DNA from: Salvator merianae
Taxonomy: Eukaryota > Chordata > Lepidosauria > Squamata > Teiidae
DNA length: 64,000 nt
Reading direction: 5' to 3'
Assembly: GCA_003586115.2 (NCBI GenBank)
Contig: QVOM02000034.1
Coordinates: 114,591,571 to 114,655,570, forward strand
Positions 11,801 to 24,341 of the stretch are shown here, piece by piece (position 1 is the first letter of the stretch; every line of letters starts with the position of its first letter). A program made the translations under genes and the position numbers. The notes beneath the pieces were generated by a model, which saw only the letters and a program-made list of their open reading frames with translations, was not told where the DNA came from and ran no database searches.

Positions 11801-13482
11801 AATTAAACTAGGGGATGCAGGTTAGGCAGCATTGTAAAAGTATTTCTGAAAAACAAATCATTAGCTATTGAACTCTGAAAATCTAAGTTTTCAGTTACCT
11901 TAACTCCAGTGTTTCATATTTATATGGTGATTGCATTAAGGATTTCAGACTGGAACACACATTAGACAGCTGGTAGAGTTTTGTGCTGTATATTTTGAAA
12001 CATTAATGCCATCATTTGCATGCTAAAGAAATGAAATTTTGATTTTACAGAGGCCACTAAGGATTAATTTAATGATTTGGGTAGAGTTTAGATTTCCTCC
12101 CAGGAGGTGTGAAGGTTAAAAGGTGCATCTTGCTAAATATTTAAAATCTTTAACCTTTCTAGTTTGATCCAAATGATCCTGGGGAAAGAAACCACTTATA
12201 TAGCTTAGTCATAGCTTGCTTAAAATTTAAATAGTTCTCTTTTGTAAATCTTGAGTGATTGTACCTAATGCTTCTACTATTCCTATGTCATGCTTTGTAA
12301 TAACGTTTTAAATCTGCACTTGATGCATTTTTCAACATGCCTCCCAGATTCTCCGAGACTGTCAAGCACAGAGAAACTAAGATTAAAGAAAGAAAGATAA
12401 ATCTAATTCTGTACCTTTTCCCATTTTGAACTGTAAACTCAAGTGGAGTTTCATGGCTCACTCATTCTTGTTATTCTTTGCAGCAAGAAATTGGAGAAGC
12501 TTCTTATCTATAAATTTGCATTCTATCCATTTTTGTATGTGTTGATTATTTGGCATCCAATGTTCTTCCCTTTGTATATTTTGTGGCACCACATCAATCC
12601 CCTATGCATGATATTCTGGGCAAAGAAACTTCCCATAAATGCATCTAATCATTTATCAGTTAGTTTTAATAATAATGTTTCACATTTAAATCGCACATTT
12701 AAAATAAGCCTTTTGGTTCCTGATGAGTGTGATCCTTATAACACTGTTATGAAGTAGGTCGGTTTTATTGCTCCATGTTACTAACAATGACCTAAGCACC
12801 ATCCAGATGACATACAATGGCTGACATAAGTGTGGGACAGTCACAAGTCATCACTTCAGATGCAGTCACTACCCACTCCACTTTTTGCAGCGCAGACTTT
12901 CCCATTCTGAAATCACTTCTTTCTGCAGAGTCTACATAGAAGTAATGTCTGTCCATTGCATTTCCCCAAGACAGATTCTAACCCCAGAATTCCATGCCAT
13001 ATTCACTGTACATGACCCAATTTCTGGGTTAACATCCAAGGACCTTCCCAAGGAATCCAGCCTCTATCCACAGAAAGGTTTCAGCAGCCATTAAGTGCTT
13101 CACTGGAACTTCAGCCATTTGACCTTGGTTCTCCTGTCCCCATGCCAGTAGCCACTTGTTGCCACACACCAGTGTGGATGCAGCCTAACATGGGTAATTA
13201 TCATGTGGTCCAGATGTTCTTGAACTACAATTCCTGGACACTAGTGTGTTCTTGGTGGGATACATTGTTAAGCAATATAGGAAAGTCCATATATTCGCTA
13301 CACTTTGTGCATCTTGTTTCTTTGTATGTTTATCAAGAGTTTTATTGTAAGGTTGGCCATGCCAGCAGGAGGAAATAAAAAACAGGATAAACTAGCATCT
13401 GGTTTAATGAGGTTTTCATATCCCCTCTCTTCCAGCTGAGGGGATCTTTATACTCCAATACAGGGTTAATACTTTGCCCTGC
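11801..13482. other. unique sequence, no gene seen
   Basis: No recognised exon. The 104-residue open frame at 12443-12757 is hydrophobic at its start but has no family resemblance, and its 3' part (12690-12780) reads like an old SINE remnant (AACACTGTTATGAAGTAGGT). I treat the frame as chance. Confidence 0.45.
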
Positions 13483-13484
13483 AT

Positions 13485-13523
<39 letters not shown>

Positions 13524-13600
13524 TATTCCTACCCTGTCCCATACTCGAAGGCTTCAGAGCAGGTCACAATAAACCATTACAAAAGCAGATAAAATAGGCA
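13483..13600 (-). repeat. (TTTA)n plus antisense LINE/SINE tail
   Basis: A (TTTA)n run at 13483-13523 leads into TATTCCTACCCTGTCCC...GCTTCAGAGCAGGTCACAATAA. On the minus strand this is a retroposon 3' end with an A-rich tail. Similar antisense tails occur at 17903, 20676, 23538, 26620 and 42215. Confidence 0.55.
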
Positions 13601-15333
13601 GTGATAGTACCTACTTGGGGAAGGCTGTTCCCTCAGTCAAAAGCCAGAATAAAGAAGTGCATTTCCCTTGATGCAAAACAAGGGTTGGACCAAATTCAAG
13701 GCTTTATAGTGCAGCACATGAGTGATTTGTGGAATACCCAGATACAGGTAATCCCAAATGGAGCTTGAAAAGTTTAGAGAGTAGTGTTGGAGAACGAGAT
13801 TCTTTTTGTGGCTTCCCCTTAACAGTGGAAAACTTTAACCCCAGAGGTTCACCTGATGCCAATCATGACTTTCTCTTTTGGGTCTTTCTCTTTATTCCTT
13901 TCCTCCCTGACCTTGGAAGTATTATGAAAATATGGGTCCTTGTTTTATGCCTCTCATTTGCAATGTTTTTCTTCAGATCCTGTATTTTGGCTCTTGTAAT
14001 TTGCCATACTTGGTGATATCTAGGGGGATATCACCAGGGCCCAGGTTAAGGTGCCTAAAGGTCAGTGCATGAGGAGTGACTCTCAAGCCCCTACTTTGCA
14101 TTCTTATTGCATTCTGTCAGCTCAGCTCAACCCATCAATACTGGCCATAATGACTGAGTAACAAGCCACTTACACACAGTGGCTGATGAAGTCCTCTGTG
14201 TGCAGTCACAGACACCTCTTAACCCAGCCTGATCTGGTGACAGTGGAACTGGGGCAAAGCCATGGCACAGTCATGGTGATGGAGGTACCTCCTTCAGTGG
14301 AAGTTAGTGCATTATCTTTATTGAATTTTAATCAAATATTTTATGTTGTGTATTCTGCCTTTTTCATCTTATACACAGCTGTGAGGACTTGTGTTATTGT
14401 TTAACTGTGGAAAACAACAATAACATGAATTTACTATTTCAAAAAAAGATTCCAGATCACAGTATTATTTCTGTACTGCCACACTGTTTGGTGGGAACAG
14501 CTAACTAAGAGTGGCCACTTGGGCTGCCTGGCCCGAATCGTTCTCATTCATCCACATCTGTTTTCAGATATTCTGTCTTGGTTAGCTTATATACATTTTC
14601 TTTTGTTCTAATTTCCTTCTGTGTTCTGTTTAACCTCATTGAGCAAGTACAATATTCTCTGTTTCACAATAAGTGTGCTTCTCATCTGTATGTTATGGCT
14701 TCATTTATACTTTCAGGCTATATGCAGAGACCTGTTTGTTTTTACCTAGTTACAATGCCTAGCCTACTTTAGCTGATTGTACAAATATTTAATGGTATTG
14801 TGATTCTTAGATGTGCTCTGCTGGAGGGGTGGAAGAGGATGGCACGCACAAAGGAGTATTTAAAACACCCTTGAGAATTTTTGTCAGTCTTATTGGTTAG
14901 TCTCTTACTTTCCTTTGATATTCCTCAGATGTTTTCCCCAAACAGGATCCTTGAAATTCACCTTGAATTTCACTTCAGGCAGAATTTGGAAGCAGCATAA
15001 GGGTATGCGTGAAAAAAATTGCTGATTTGAAAAAGCTTGTTTCAGCTTCTGTCAGAATTCCTTAGCTGCTTTTCTGCAAAGAGACTTCAAATTTTAAATT
15101 AACTAACAAATCACATGTAAACTATCAAATCTTGACCAAAAGAAAAATGGTTAGGGATATCTGGGCTTCAGAAACTCTGCTTGAAATCAGTGGACATATT
15201 CCTCTGGAAACCATCCTCTGATTAAAGGCCTGCCCAGGTTAGAAGAAGAACAACCATACAAAGCAGATGTTGATGGACCTTAGAGTTACTTATCAGTAAG
15301 CTTTCACATGAACAGCACATTAATCAGATGGAC
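13601..15333. other. unique sequence, no gene seen
   Basis: No exon, RNA gene or recognised repeat. The open frames at 13729-14016 and 14578-14772 are hydrophobic but resemble no family I know. A palindrome GGTGATATCTAGGGGGATATCACC lies at 14012-14035. Confidence 0.45.
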
Positions 15334-15336
15334 TAG

Positions 15337-16341
15337 GACTGTGTTCAGACATAACAAAAGAGTCAACTTGGAGTGCCTTAGAAAGACTGTATTTGGTTCT
15401 TGTATTCCCAAGTAAGCATGTGCACAAAGCTTCGTGCACTTCGAATTTCACGTGAAGATGGCGTTTCCGCCATCTTCACGTGAAATGCGAAGACAAAAGG
15501 GGCTCGCAAATGCGAATGGCGAAGGTCCCGGCAACCTTCGAGACCTTCGCCATTTGCCGCGAGCTCCCTCTTTTTGGCCACGAGAGGCTCCTGCATCAGA
15601 GTGTAGAAGCTTCATGCAGCCTAAAAGAGGGAGACCGATCGGAAACGTCAGAAAATCAATGCTGAATCCGATCGCTAAAGTAGTGCTGCCTCTGTGACAG
15701 GAAGCACTTAACTTTAGCGATCGGATTCGGCATTGATTTTTCTCCATTTCCGATCGCTGTCTCTCATCCCCCCCCCCCAGTCTGTCAGCGCGCACACTGA
15801 CAGACGGGGGGGGGAAATGAGAGAGCGCTGCGTGATCGGAAACGGAGAAATCAAGGAGAAGGGAAGACCTTCGCCTTGATTTCTCTCTTTCCGATCGTGC
15901 TCTCTCTTATTCCCCCTAGTCTGTCAGTGTGCGCATGCGACTGACAGGCTAAGGGAAATGACAGAGCGATCGGAAACGGAGACAAATCAAGGCGAAGGGA
16001 AGACCTTCGTGGCGAAGGTCTTCCCTTTGCCTTGATTTGTCTCCGTTTCCGATTGGTCGGTCACTGCGAAGATTTTCGCCGCGAAAACGAAAGGCTCCCT
16101 TTTCGAGCCTCTCATTTTCACGCGAAAACAAAGCTCCCTTGCTTCGCAGCACTGCGAAGCAAAGAGGGGAAAGTGCCTTTGTGCACACCCCTATTCCCAA
16201 GCCTTCTCTAATCCACTTTTCTAGCAAAGAAAGTTCATGAGAGTGCGGGAGGGGCAGACTGGTGTGAGAACAATCCCATCTCTAAGCCATCTCTGAGCTG
16301 CCTCAGAGATGCCTTTTTTGTTGCTGTGACTGATCACAGTC
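15337..16341. mobile_element. GGNTGTGTTCAGACA MITE, split by a hAT element
   Basis: The outer element starts GACTGTGTTCAGACATAACAAAAG and ends TTTTTTGTTGCTGTGACTGATCACAGTC. It is flanked by TAG on both sides (15334-15336 and 16342-16344). Removing the hAT element and one copy of its 8-bp duplication leaves about 216 bp, close to the intact relative at 40786-40981 (196 bp). The shared right-arm block CTCTGAGCTGCCTCAGAGAYGCC supports the relationship. Confidence 0.82.
15413..16193. mobile_element. hairpin-chain hAT element, copy 1
   Basis: The element begins TAAGCATGTGCAC and ends GTGCACACCCCTA. It is flanked by a perfect 8-bp duplication TTCCCAAG (15405-15412 and 16194-16201), the hallmark of hAT transposons. 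The 781-bp interior is a chain of hairpins. The clearest has roughly 40-bp arms at 15965-16052 (ATCGGAAACGGAGACAAATC...GATTTGTCTCCGTTTCCGAT). Others centre near 15470, 15690, 15790 and 15870. CpG is frequent, unlike the surrounding DNA. No transposase. The open frames on both strands here are palindrome artefacts. Confidence 0.9.
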
Positions 16342-16674
16342 TAGGATATCAGCAGGAAAGTGGACTATAAACCAATGCAAACACATAAATAGTATGCATA
16401 ACCTGGTATATACAAAATGCTATACTAAAGTGTGCCTCTTTTTTGCCCTCTTTCTCAGTGATATGCAAGTGAGGAACCTGATTGGCACACATCCAAACAT
16501 TTCTGCATTGGCACCAGCACCAATATTCCTTGCGTCTCAAAGAAGCTGCTTGTATCTCAAAGAATGTTTGTCTGGATGGTCTTGCCCTGCAGCTTTCACT
16601 AGACACCACAAGATGGCTACCAGCAGACGGGGTTATATGCATACAGCTTTCTTAACTAAATGCATTTGATCTAT
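16194..16674. other. MITE right arm, then unique sequence
   Basis: Positions up to 16341 belong to the right arm of the split MITE. The rest (16345-16674) shows no exon or repeat; overlapping open frames on both strands have no domain. Confidence 0.4.
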
Positions 16675-17229
16675 GGCCCCTTCTGCACTTACCTGCCAGT
16701 AGGTCTGGATTATCCTAGCCCACTAATCTGCACTGAGGTGAGCTGTGGGCTTGATCAGGGTCATCTGCACCAACAGCACTGATCCAAATTACTCCATGCT
16801 ATGACTGCAAAGTTCACATGAGCTTCGCAACCACACCCCCATACTCTGAATGCCCTAGTTCCTAGCCTTGCATACCTCCAAAGGCCAGGAACAAAAGTTC
16901 TTAGTCTCAAGGCTTCTTCTGAGGGATGATTTTTGGTGGTGCACTATGGTGCATTGCTGAAAGACATCCCCCGATAGTGCCAAATATAGGAAGGTTGCCT
17001 TCTGTATGCTTACCATGCTCCAGATCAGGGACATTCTAGTTCACTGCTAGTTCACTGGTAGACCCAATTAAATGGGACTACCAATGATCGGATTAATGCT
17101 CCTTAATTTGGATCATGCTCTGTCTAATGCAGACAGTGGGCCAACAGGGGACGTGGCCTCATAGATCTACACTACCATGCACATCTATAAGGCCTAGGAA
17201 GCCATATTAAGAGTCTGTGTAGAAAGGCC
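16675..17229. mobile_element. CTGCACTT foldback MITE with TAT duplication
   Basis: The 555-bp element starts GGCCCCTTCTGCACTTACC and ends TGTGTAGAAAGGCC, with TAT on both sides (16672-16674 and 17230-17232). The interior shares GGTGCACTATGGTGCA...CTGAAAGACATCCCCCGATAGT and GGATCATGCTCTGTCTAATGCAGACAG with sister copies at 8852, 18258 and 54761. Non-coding. Confidence 0.8.
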
Positions 17230-17902
17230 TATTTCTCTCAACTGTCATGAACATTCATGTTACCATTGCTAAGGTGCTTTCAAGATGTTTTTTTGTTACA
17301 TATGAATGCAGTTTCATTCTCACTTCCATCCCATTGTTTCTATTATAGAGGCCACTATTACCCACAGGTAGTTGATTGACCAATGTGACAGGAAGATGAT
17401 GGAACGGGATAGTTTTTTGTTTGTTTGTTTGTTTGTTTGTTCTTCCCCTGCTTTTGTGAAATACTGAACTGAAATATCACAGGAAAGCTACACAAAGGCC
17501 TAAAGGAAAATTCAACAGCGTCAGAGCTTATTTCTATCACCATGCAAGATTACTATGCAGTCATCAGTGTTGATGTGAACATATTCCAGGTGGCTAACTC
17601 TATAGCTTGTTCAGCAAATGTCAGCTTCTCATAGTGATGTCTTTCTAGAATTTCTTGGCATAGATGCTCTTTGCCTAATAAAATGAAACATAAAGGGGAT
17701 GTAGCACTTTAAAGATATTGATTGAATGTTTCTGCACAATTTAGAAACCTCTTTACTTTTGTCATTCATAGGCTGAAGTCCTAGGTTTTGTAGCACCTGG
17801 TTTTGCCTTTTTCTATGGGACCATTCCCATACAATTTACTGGATTATCATTCCTGGTTATTTTTTGAGGAGTCATCATAAATTTTAAATACCAAATGCAG
17901 AT
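17230..17902. other. unique sequence with a (GTTT)n run
   Basis: A (TTTG)n run of six units lies at 17412-17440. No exon or other repeat family recognised. Confidence 0.5.
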
Positions 17903-18005
17903 TATTTATTTATTATAGGATTTTTCTGTACAGGGCTGAGTACAGAATAAACCAGCAGAGTACGGAATAAACCAGCAAAACAATAGAACAAAACAGATAA
18001 AATGA
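17903..18005 (-). repeat. antisense LINE/SINE tail
   Basis: ATTATTTATTTATTATAGG is followed by a divergent body containing two GAGTACRGAATAAACCAGC repeats (17938-17977) and ending in an A-rich AACAGATAAAATG. The pattern matches the tail class at 13483 and 26620. Confidence 0.45.
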
Positions 18006-18257
18006 CAATTGTCACACTAAGGCTACATACATATTGCGTACATATTTCACCACAAGAGGAGTAAGTTTGTGTTGTTTGTGTTCATTAGAAAAATGACTTT
18101 ATACTGACACAGAAGCTGTGAAATGAAGCTGAGAAGACTAAGAGCCAAACTAAAAATGATGCTATGTTATTCTTTGCTGTATGTGTGCAAGTATTTTGGA
18201 AGATAAGTAGTATCAACTGGAAGAGTTGATAATTACAATGGAACTGTGGCAGGCATA

Positions 18258-18720
18258 GGTCCTTTCTGCACTTTCCTGCTGTGATCCAGATCAGTGATTC
18301 CAGATCAAGTGATGGCCTCTGGTCAGGATCATGACAAAGCCTCAACTGGAAGAGTGTCATCTGCATGCCCCCTGTGTCAGCCCCAAATCTTCACAAGCTT
18401 TGGAACCAGCCTCTGAAGCTCCAGTGACCAGGAACTAAGGTTCATGGCCTCAGAGCCCTGGGGAACCCATTTCCATGGTGCAAAAAGGTGTGCCACCAAA
18501 ATGGGTCACCCAGTAAACTGGAACATGGAGGCATGTGCCATCTGCATGCCTCCATGGTCCAGATTACTCCCTGCTATTATTAGACCTCACTATCAAAGTC
18601 TACCTGTGATCTGGATCAGGAACCACCTGATCTGGGTCATGTTCTATCTTGTGCAGGCAGAGTATACTAGCAGGGGATGGAGCCTCTCTAATCTACACTA
18701 ACATGCAGAAGAAAGTGACC
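18258..18720. mobile_element. CTGCACTT foldback MITE
   Basis: Starts GGTCCTTTCTGCACTTTCC and ends CATGCAGAAGAAAGTGACC. Inside are GATCCAGATCAGTGATTCCAGATC, GTGCCACCAAAATGGGTCACCC and GGAGGCATGTGCCATCTGCATGCCTCC (a hairpin), all with counterparts at 16675, 54761 and 59149. No intact duplication. Confidence 0.75.
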
Positions 18721-19430
18721 CTGAAGAGGATTACGATGCCAACAGACTTGCATCTGCAGTAAGTGCTGAAAAACCCATAAAGTGAGAAATGTCTTTCCTC
18801 CTTTGGTGGTGGGTGATATTTGTACTTGAGGAGAAACAAGATTCCACTGACAGCAGTGATCGTTTCTAGAAGAAAAAGAAAAAGAATGACCTACAGCTTC
18901 TGCATGCCTATAAGTTCATATTTCCAGCTTTACTTCTTAAACCACTATGCTAAGTACAGAAAGCATTGTTCACTGTCTAAAAGGGAAGAAGGAAATCTAA
19001 TGCTTGCTATGGAATGCAGTAAGCAAATATCATTTGTTTTTCCTTGCTTGAAGAACCATAAATGATACTGGCAGCCACTATACCAATCATCACTCAGATA
19101 CAGTGGCACATCTAGGCTCTGAATCACTGCACATTAAGGAAATTGATAACTCTAGAGGCAAGAGGGTCAGACAATCGTTGTGAGAATACCCAGGTAAGCA
19201 ACAGCCAGCCAGTCTCACTATATGAACTAAAGATGTGCTAAAGATGTAAATAATTGTCAGCACTGACATTCTGAAGAACTCAAAAGCTTATACAGTATCT
19301 TGCATTATGTTGATTAATTTTACTCGGGCTTTAGAGTATTTTTTACAGATCAGCATGGCTGCATTTTTCTCCAAAAAGGAAAGTTTACCTTACCTCTCAT
19401 GTAAAAAACTTTTGAAGAAAAAAGTATTTT
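18721..19430. other. unique sequence, no gene seen
   Basis: No exon or repeat family recognised. The short A-rich stretch just before 19440 adjoins the L2 relic. Confidence 0.4.
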
Positions 19431-20508
19431 GAAGAAAAAAAAAGTGAGGTGTCAGTGCCCTGGGAACTTTCTTGTGGAGTTCCCCAGGGGTCTGTTCTGT
19501 CTCCTATGCTCTGCAACATCTATTTGGTAGAGGTCATCAGGAGTTTTAGAGTGAAGTTCTGTCAGTTCACTGATGACACTCAACTGGATCTCTCTGTTCC
19601 TTCTGAGTCAGGGGAGGCAATTCAGGAGCTCGATCACTGCCTTGAAGTAGTAATGGGCTGGATGTGGACCAATAAATTGAAACTGAATCCAGGCAAAATG
19701 GAGGTACCAAGTTCAGCAAAATAAGTGGAACCTGAGTCTAGATGGGGTTGTTTTGCCCCAGAAAAAACAGGTGTGTGATCTGGGTTTTTTCTTGGATAAG
19801 TCACTGTCATTTGACTACCCATGGTAGCCAGGAGTGCCTGCCTCCATCTCTGACTGATCTATCAGCTTCTGCTGTTCTGGATAGCGATAACTTGGCCATG
19901 ATAATCCAGGCTCCGGTGACCTCCAGATTAAACTATTGTAATGTACTCTACATGGGACTGCCATGAAGACAGTCAAGAAACTGGAACTAGTGCAGAATGT
20001 AGCAGCTCAACTGCTGATGGGAGTTTCTGGCTGGACATACAACATACCAGTTCTCAAAGATCTGTCCTGTCTGTCTATTCACTACTAAGCCTAATTCAAG
20101 GTGTTCATGTTAATATATAAGGCTCTAAATGGCTTGGACCCTGGTTATCTGAAGGAAGTCCTTCTCCCATATAGAACTGCTCAAGAATTAAGATCTCAAG
20201 AAGGGGACCTTCTTGTAGTTCAGCCACTTTCAGAGGTGGAAGGGACAGTGATATGCAAGAGGGCTTTTTCTGTGGTGGCCCCCAGTCTCTGGTACCATCT
20301 CCATCTGGAGGTTCACCAGGTTTATATGATTTTTAGCACCTCTTTACCCAGCCTTAATGTATAGCTTCATCAGAAAGTCGTACTGCCAGGGAGAAATGGA
20401 AGGAGAATGGGTTATATTTTAAATATGTTTTAGATTATGCTTTATATTTTATCTTTTTATTTTTTTCACTCACCCTGGGACCTTATTCATTCATTGATAA
20501 ATAAATAG
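19431..20508 (+). mobile_element. L2-type LINE, 5'-truncated relic
   Basis: Carries the second half of a LINE reverse-transcriptase ORF, then a short 3' UTR and an A-rich end (GATAAATAAATAG, 20499-20511). The coding region is broken by stops and frame changes. Sequence blocks follow the L2 lineage and not CR1: the LKLNPGK block, a VTSRLNYCN block, LIYKALNGLDPGYL and FSVVAPSLW appear in the expected order. Confidence 0.85.
19449..20364 (+). pseudogene. L2 reverse transcriptase fragment
   Basis: The first frame (19449-19724) has reverse-transcriptase motif B (CGVPQGSVLSPMLCNIYL) and the catalytic box as FTDDTQL; the usual Y/FADD alanine is threonine here. LKLNPGKMEV follows. A second frame (19742-19966) has TSRLNYCNVLYMGLP. 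A third (20101-20364) has LIYKALNGLDPGYL and RAFSVVAPSLW, the usual L2 C-terminal blocks. At least two frame changes and several stops show it is dead. Confidence 0.85.
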
Positions 20509-23376
20509 TCTTTTTATGGGAAATGTATCTTACTCTTGTTGGAAACTTCAATTTGATCTTCTCAAATCATGTTTTGAAACACAGTTTGAGAACTAAAGAA
20601 CAGAGCCTCAGTCTACCTCTATCACCACATGTGATCCAGTTTATATGCTTCCACTATGTTTAAGTCTTTATGTTTGCTAATTACTTATATTTATATCCTG
20701 CCTTATACACTTAAGTTCTCAGGTCAGGTTATAACAATTAAAATACATAAAAAGAATTAAAAGCAGCTATTTAATTTTAACCCATAGTGTACCCAGAGAA
20801 GGAGTATGACTGGATCTTCAGCTAAAGGCACAGATTAAGACCTTTGTCTTAATCAACAGCCTGAATTTGCACAGTGATAGTGCTTGGCAGACCTCAGATG
20901 GGGATCATCAGGGAGGAGGCCCTCTCATAGATCCTCACTTTTTTAGCTTCTGTTGAAAAAGGCACTGCTAAGAGGCCCTATTATATATTAAAAGACAGAC
21001 ATGTCTGTAAGGCACAACATGATGTCTTAAATCCAGTCATTCTGTTCAAAGTCCTACAGAAATTCTTCTACAGTTGCTGTGTTCTACTCATGATATCATG
21101 ATATTCTTTGTCATGTTTGCTTAAAGAACAGACTACTTGTCCCTCAAGCTCCATATTTTCTGCACTGATTAGCAGCAGTTTGCCCTTTCTCAGTCCTACC
21201 TAGATATGTTGAGAGCTGTGAAGATGAAATTTATGCTCAGTAAGTAAATACTCTGCAATTTGAACTGCAGCCTTTGTTACCACATGCTTCATCCTAATCT
21301 TCCAAAGAAAAGTTTATTTCCTTATGTATAATATTTTCCATTACTAAATTGCCTGCTATTAATTGTTAAAAGCAGTTTTCCAAGTAATTAAAGTAATATG
21401 TATTAAACACAATAAAAACTCACAATCCACAGTAGTTTGTATTAATTCTGGGGGTTAACAACTTCAAACATCTACATAAAGCACATACTTCTTTATGAGA
21501 CATTTAAAAAACACATTAAGGTTAGGATTTGCCCTTTTTCAGGGGAGAAGTGATTCTATAAGACAGAGGCCCCTAGAAAAGTCCCTTTTCATGTGGAGCA
21601 TCTGTTTAGATATTTTTGCAGAATCATGGCTTTCATGCAGATATTGAAGACAGCCAGTGACTCTCCAGTACTAATTGTATATGATGTAGACTGTGTACTC
21701 AGAATGCATCTCAATACACATTTAACAGGGATATGAAAGTATATTTCCTAACTGTAGATCCATTGTTATTCATGGCACTATCTGGATTGAGGTCTACATC
21801 ATTTATATTTTCCCTTGAAATGACTGTTCCAGAATTTCAGGAACTGAAGACTTTTTGGAATGGAATAAAATTGATTCAGACTGATCTGATTTGTCAGGTT
21901 TGAGTCAAGTTCAATTTACAGCAGGATGTCTATGACTAAGAGGCTGTTGTAAACAGCATCATAACATACCATGAGATGGCTGAGTGAAGTGATTTATAGC
22001 ATTGTCCAATACGTGCTACTCCAGTGAAAATCTCTCTGTGCTCAGTAAACTCTTATGCCCAGGCTGTAGCCTTAAGAATCACCTTTCTTTCTCCCCACTA
22101 AAATGAAACTTGTCTCTAATTTCCTGGCTTGAGTCAAAATGAATTGTAAGTGGATAGCAGAGCCACCTTGTAAAGTCAAGTTGATTTGTAGATGGATGGC
22201 TCAGCAGATTTGATCTTAACTACATCAGGAATTAAATTAGATTAGAAAAATCAATGATAATTTGAAAATGTTCAAATAAAAATAACATTTTTAGTGGATG
22301 CAGACTGGGACCAACTCTCAGTTCCAGTCAGTGCAAATAGATATGGACATTCTTGTTTGTTGTCAGCAATAATAGATTTGACTATGTATTTGTATGCAAT
22401 AAGAAAGAAAGGAAAAAAAAAAAACCTTCAGGGCAGAGACATTCACTACTTTTGGGCTTTCCTCCCTCTAAAAGCAGAAAGATGTTATTCATTTCTTAAT
22501 TACTCAATTAAATTGTGTGCAATATGTCAGGTGGTAATGCGTGGCTACACTGTGTCTTTTAAAAAGCATAAATTACTGGTACAGATTGCTATATAATACA
22601 GATAGAATGGCAATAACCAGTGTAATTTGGTACACTGAAGGCTTTGGACTGGAAAGCTTCAATGTGAGACACCAGCTTAGTTGTAAGGTCTGCCAGCTAT
22701 GATTCCAAAAGTCATCTGAGGACCTGCTGGAAATGGCTTCAGCACTATTTACTTTAATTTTGAACCCTGGAATACCATTTATGCTTCCAGAAGAGTCCTA
22801 GATATTTCACCAAAAAATTCTGCCGGAATCAAGGAATTGTCAGTGATATTTCACAAGGAATAGTGGCTGAAATCAGACATTCCATAGACTGGAGTCAAAA
22901 CCAAGCAAGGTCTAGGATGGCATAGTTCATCATTTTAAATTCCATCTTATGGATATAAATATCTACTCTGAGTGACGTCAGCGTGACATGCACCCATGGT
23001 TTCTTTTCCCAGTAGGGCCAGTGAGTTGTCTTCTGCAAATCAGTATAGCTGTGTTTTAAAGCTGCACAGGACTACACGCTAAAGTGGTGTGATTCAGTGT
23101 TGCCAACAGGAAATCAGCTGGTACATTGCAAAAAGTGAGAGTAGCAAAGCACCTCTCAGCTTTTCAGACTAGAATTAAACCTTTGCAGGGTCCACTGGAA
23201 AATGAGGTGGATCCCTCCTCTCCCCCTGCTCAAAGATTAAAAATGAAAGAATACAAAATACAAAAATACAAAATGAAAGTGAAAGTGAAAGAAAACCCAA
23301 GAAAAGAAAGAGAAAGAAAAATTAGTTGCCCTGAAGCCTAAGTTATGGCTTAGTGAGACCAAATGTCAGGAGTGAT
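20509..23376. other. mostly unique sequence; one antisense repeat tail
   Basis: An antisense retroposon tail lies at 20676-20765 (ATATTTATATCCTGCCTTATACACTTAAG...TCAGGTTATAACAATTAAAATAC). The rest shows no recognisable exon, RNA gene or transposon. The open frames at 22294 and 23126 contain lysine-rich or A-rich runs and no domain. Confidence 0.45.
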
Positions 23377-23449
23377 GGGGCGTTTTTGCACTTACTACCT
23401 TAAAATGGGACAATTTCTGCTTGCTAGCATGACGTGTGAACAGGCCCCA
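23377..23449. mobile_element. 73-bp miniature GGGCC foldback element
   Basis: GGGGCGTTTTTGCACTTACTACC at the left and TGTGAACAGGCCCC at the right are the family termini, with only about 40 bp between them (TTGCTAGCATGACG). It looks like an internally deleted copy. The target duplication is ambiguous: GAT or ATG on the left and ATG on the right, depending on how many G residues belong to the end. Confidence 0.55.
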
Positions 23450-23537
23450 TGGAATCCAAGATCAGTGTACTCATGTCCTAAATACCTGAATCTATCCTCT
23501 ATTAGGGCAGGGCTGACAGCACAGCCCCACAATAAAC

Positions 23538-23625
23538 TTCATTTATTTTATTTAAGAATTTGTATTTTGACCCTCAACAGAAGGTTTCAGGGTGAGTCAT
23601 AATAATGAAAAGATAAAACATATAG
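23538..23625 (-). repeat. antisense LINE/SINE tail
   Basis: CTTCATTTATTTTATTTAAGAATTTGTATTTTGACCCTCAACAGAAGGTTTCAGGGTGAGTCATAATAATG closely parallels 42215-42325 (ATTTAAGAATTTATATCCCACTCTTCAACAAAAGGTCCCAGAGG). Both are the same family on the minus strand. Confidence 0.55.
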
Positions 23626-23845
23626 CATATACCTACTTAGAAAATAAGAAGCCATTTAAGAGTTGGCTGTATGGAACCCAAGTTACAGCCCCATCCTCCT
23701 CTCCTCACAGATGTTAAAGGCAGAGAAGAAAAGTTCCCTGACTTCAGAGCTTCCATGCAGGACTTTTAAGCAGATCATAGGAAACGGCTTCAGAATGAGC
23801 CATTTTCTGCATATCACTTAATGGGTCTGGGTGGATGGCAATCTA

Positions 23846-24130
23846 GGACCTTTTCACACTGACCAGCCTAGAATGGTCAATGCCATTCTAGACTGGAAAA
23901 GACCCAGTGATGCAGTGGTGAATCACACTTGGAGTGCTAGAACAGCCCTGTATCAGGCTACCAGGCAACTGAAGTGAGAATACAGGCCCAATCACCATGA
24001 CAGCAGCATCATGCTGGAGCAACCTCTGTACCACTACAAAGTGCATAGTGAAGATAGCTGCTTGTCATGTTGAGATGATACTGATGTGATACTGGTATTG
24101 TGGCAAAGAAAGAAGATCTGGGCTGTTTCC
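23846..24130. mobile_element. GGGCC-type foldback element, partial
   Basis: The left end GGACCTTTTCACACTGACC is followed by CCTAGAATGG...CCATTCTAG, a short hairpin. The right end is not clear. GGGCTGTTTCCGCACCCG at 24121-24138 may be the start of another damaged terminus. Non-coding. Confidence 0.45.
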
Positions 24131-24341
24131 GCACCCGTGTGTTTGTGGCCTCTACCCCAACCTCCTCCAAGGTATACGAACTGTCGCTACTTTTGCCTGG
24201 GAGAAGGAAGAAGACCTGGACTGGCTTGTTATCCTTGCTTCCCTTAATTGGTCATCGGCTGCTCCAGTATTAATAATTACCAGGTTAAGGGTGGGAGCAG
24301 GAGGAGAAATTCTGTGGAGTGCTCCTCATGAAATGAGCTTA

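Noticed and set aside
12443..12757. Hydrophobic 104-residue frame as a membrane protein
   Set aside because: No family resemblance; composition matches surrounding AT-rich DNA, and its end overlaps a probable SINE remnant.
14012..14035. GGTGATATC..GATATCACC palindrome as an operator
   Set aside because: A single short palindrome in vertebrate DNA with no gene nearby; chance or MITE debris is more likely.
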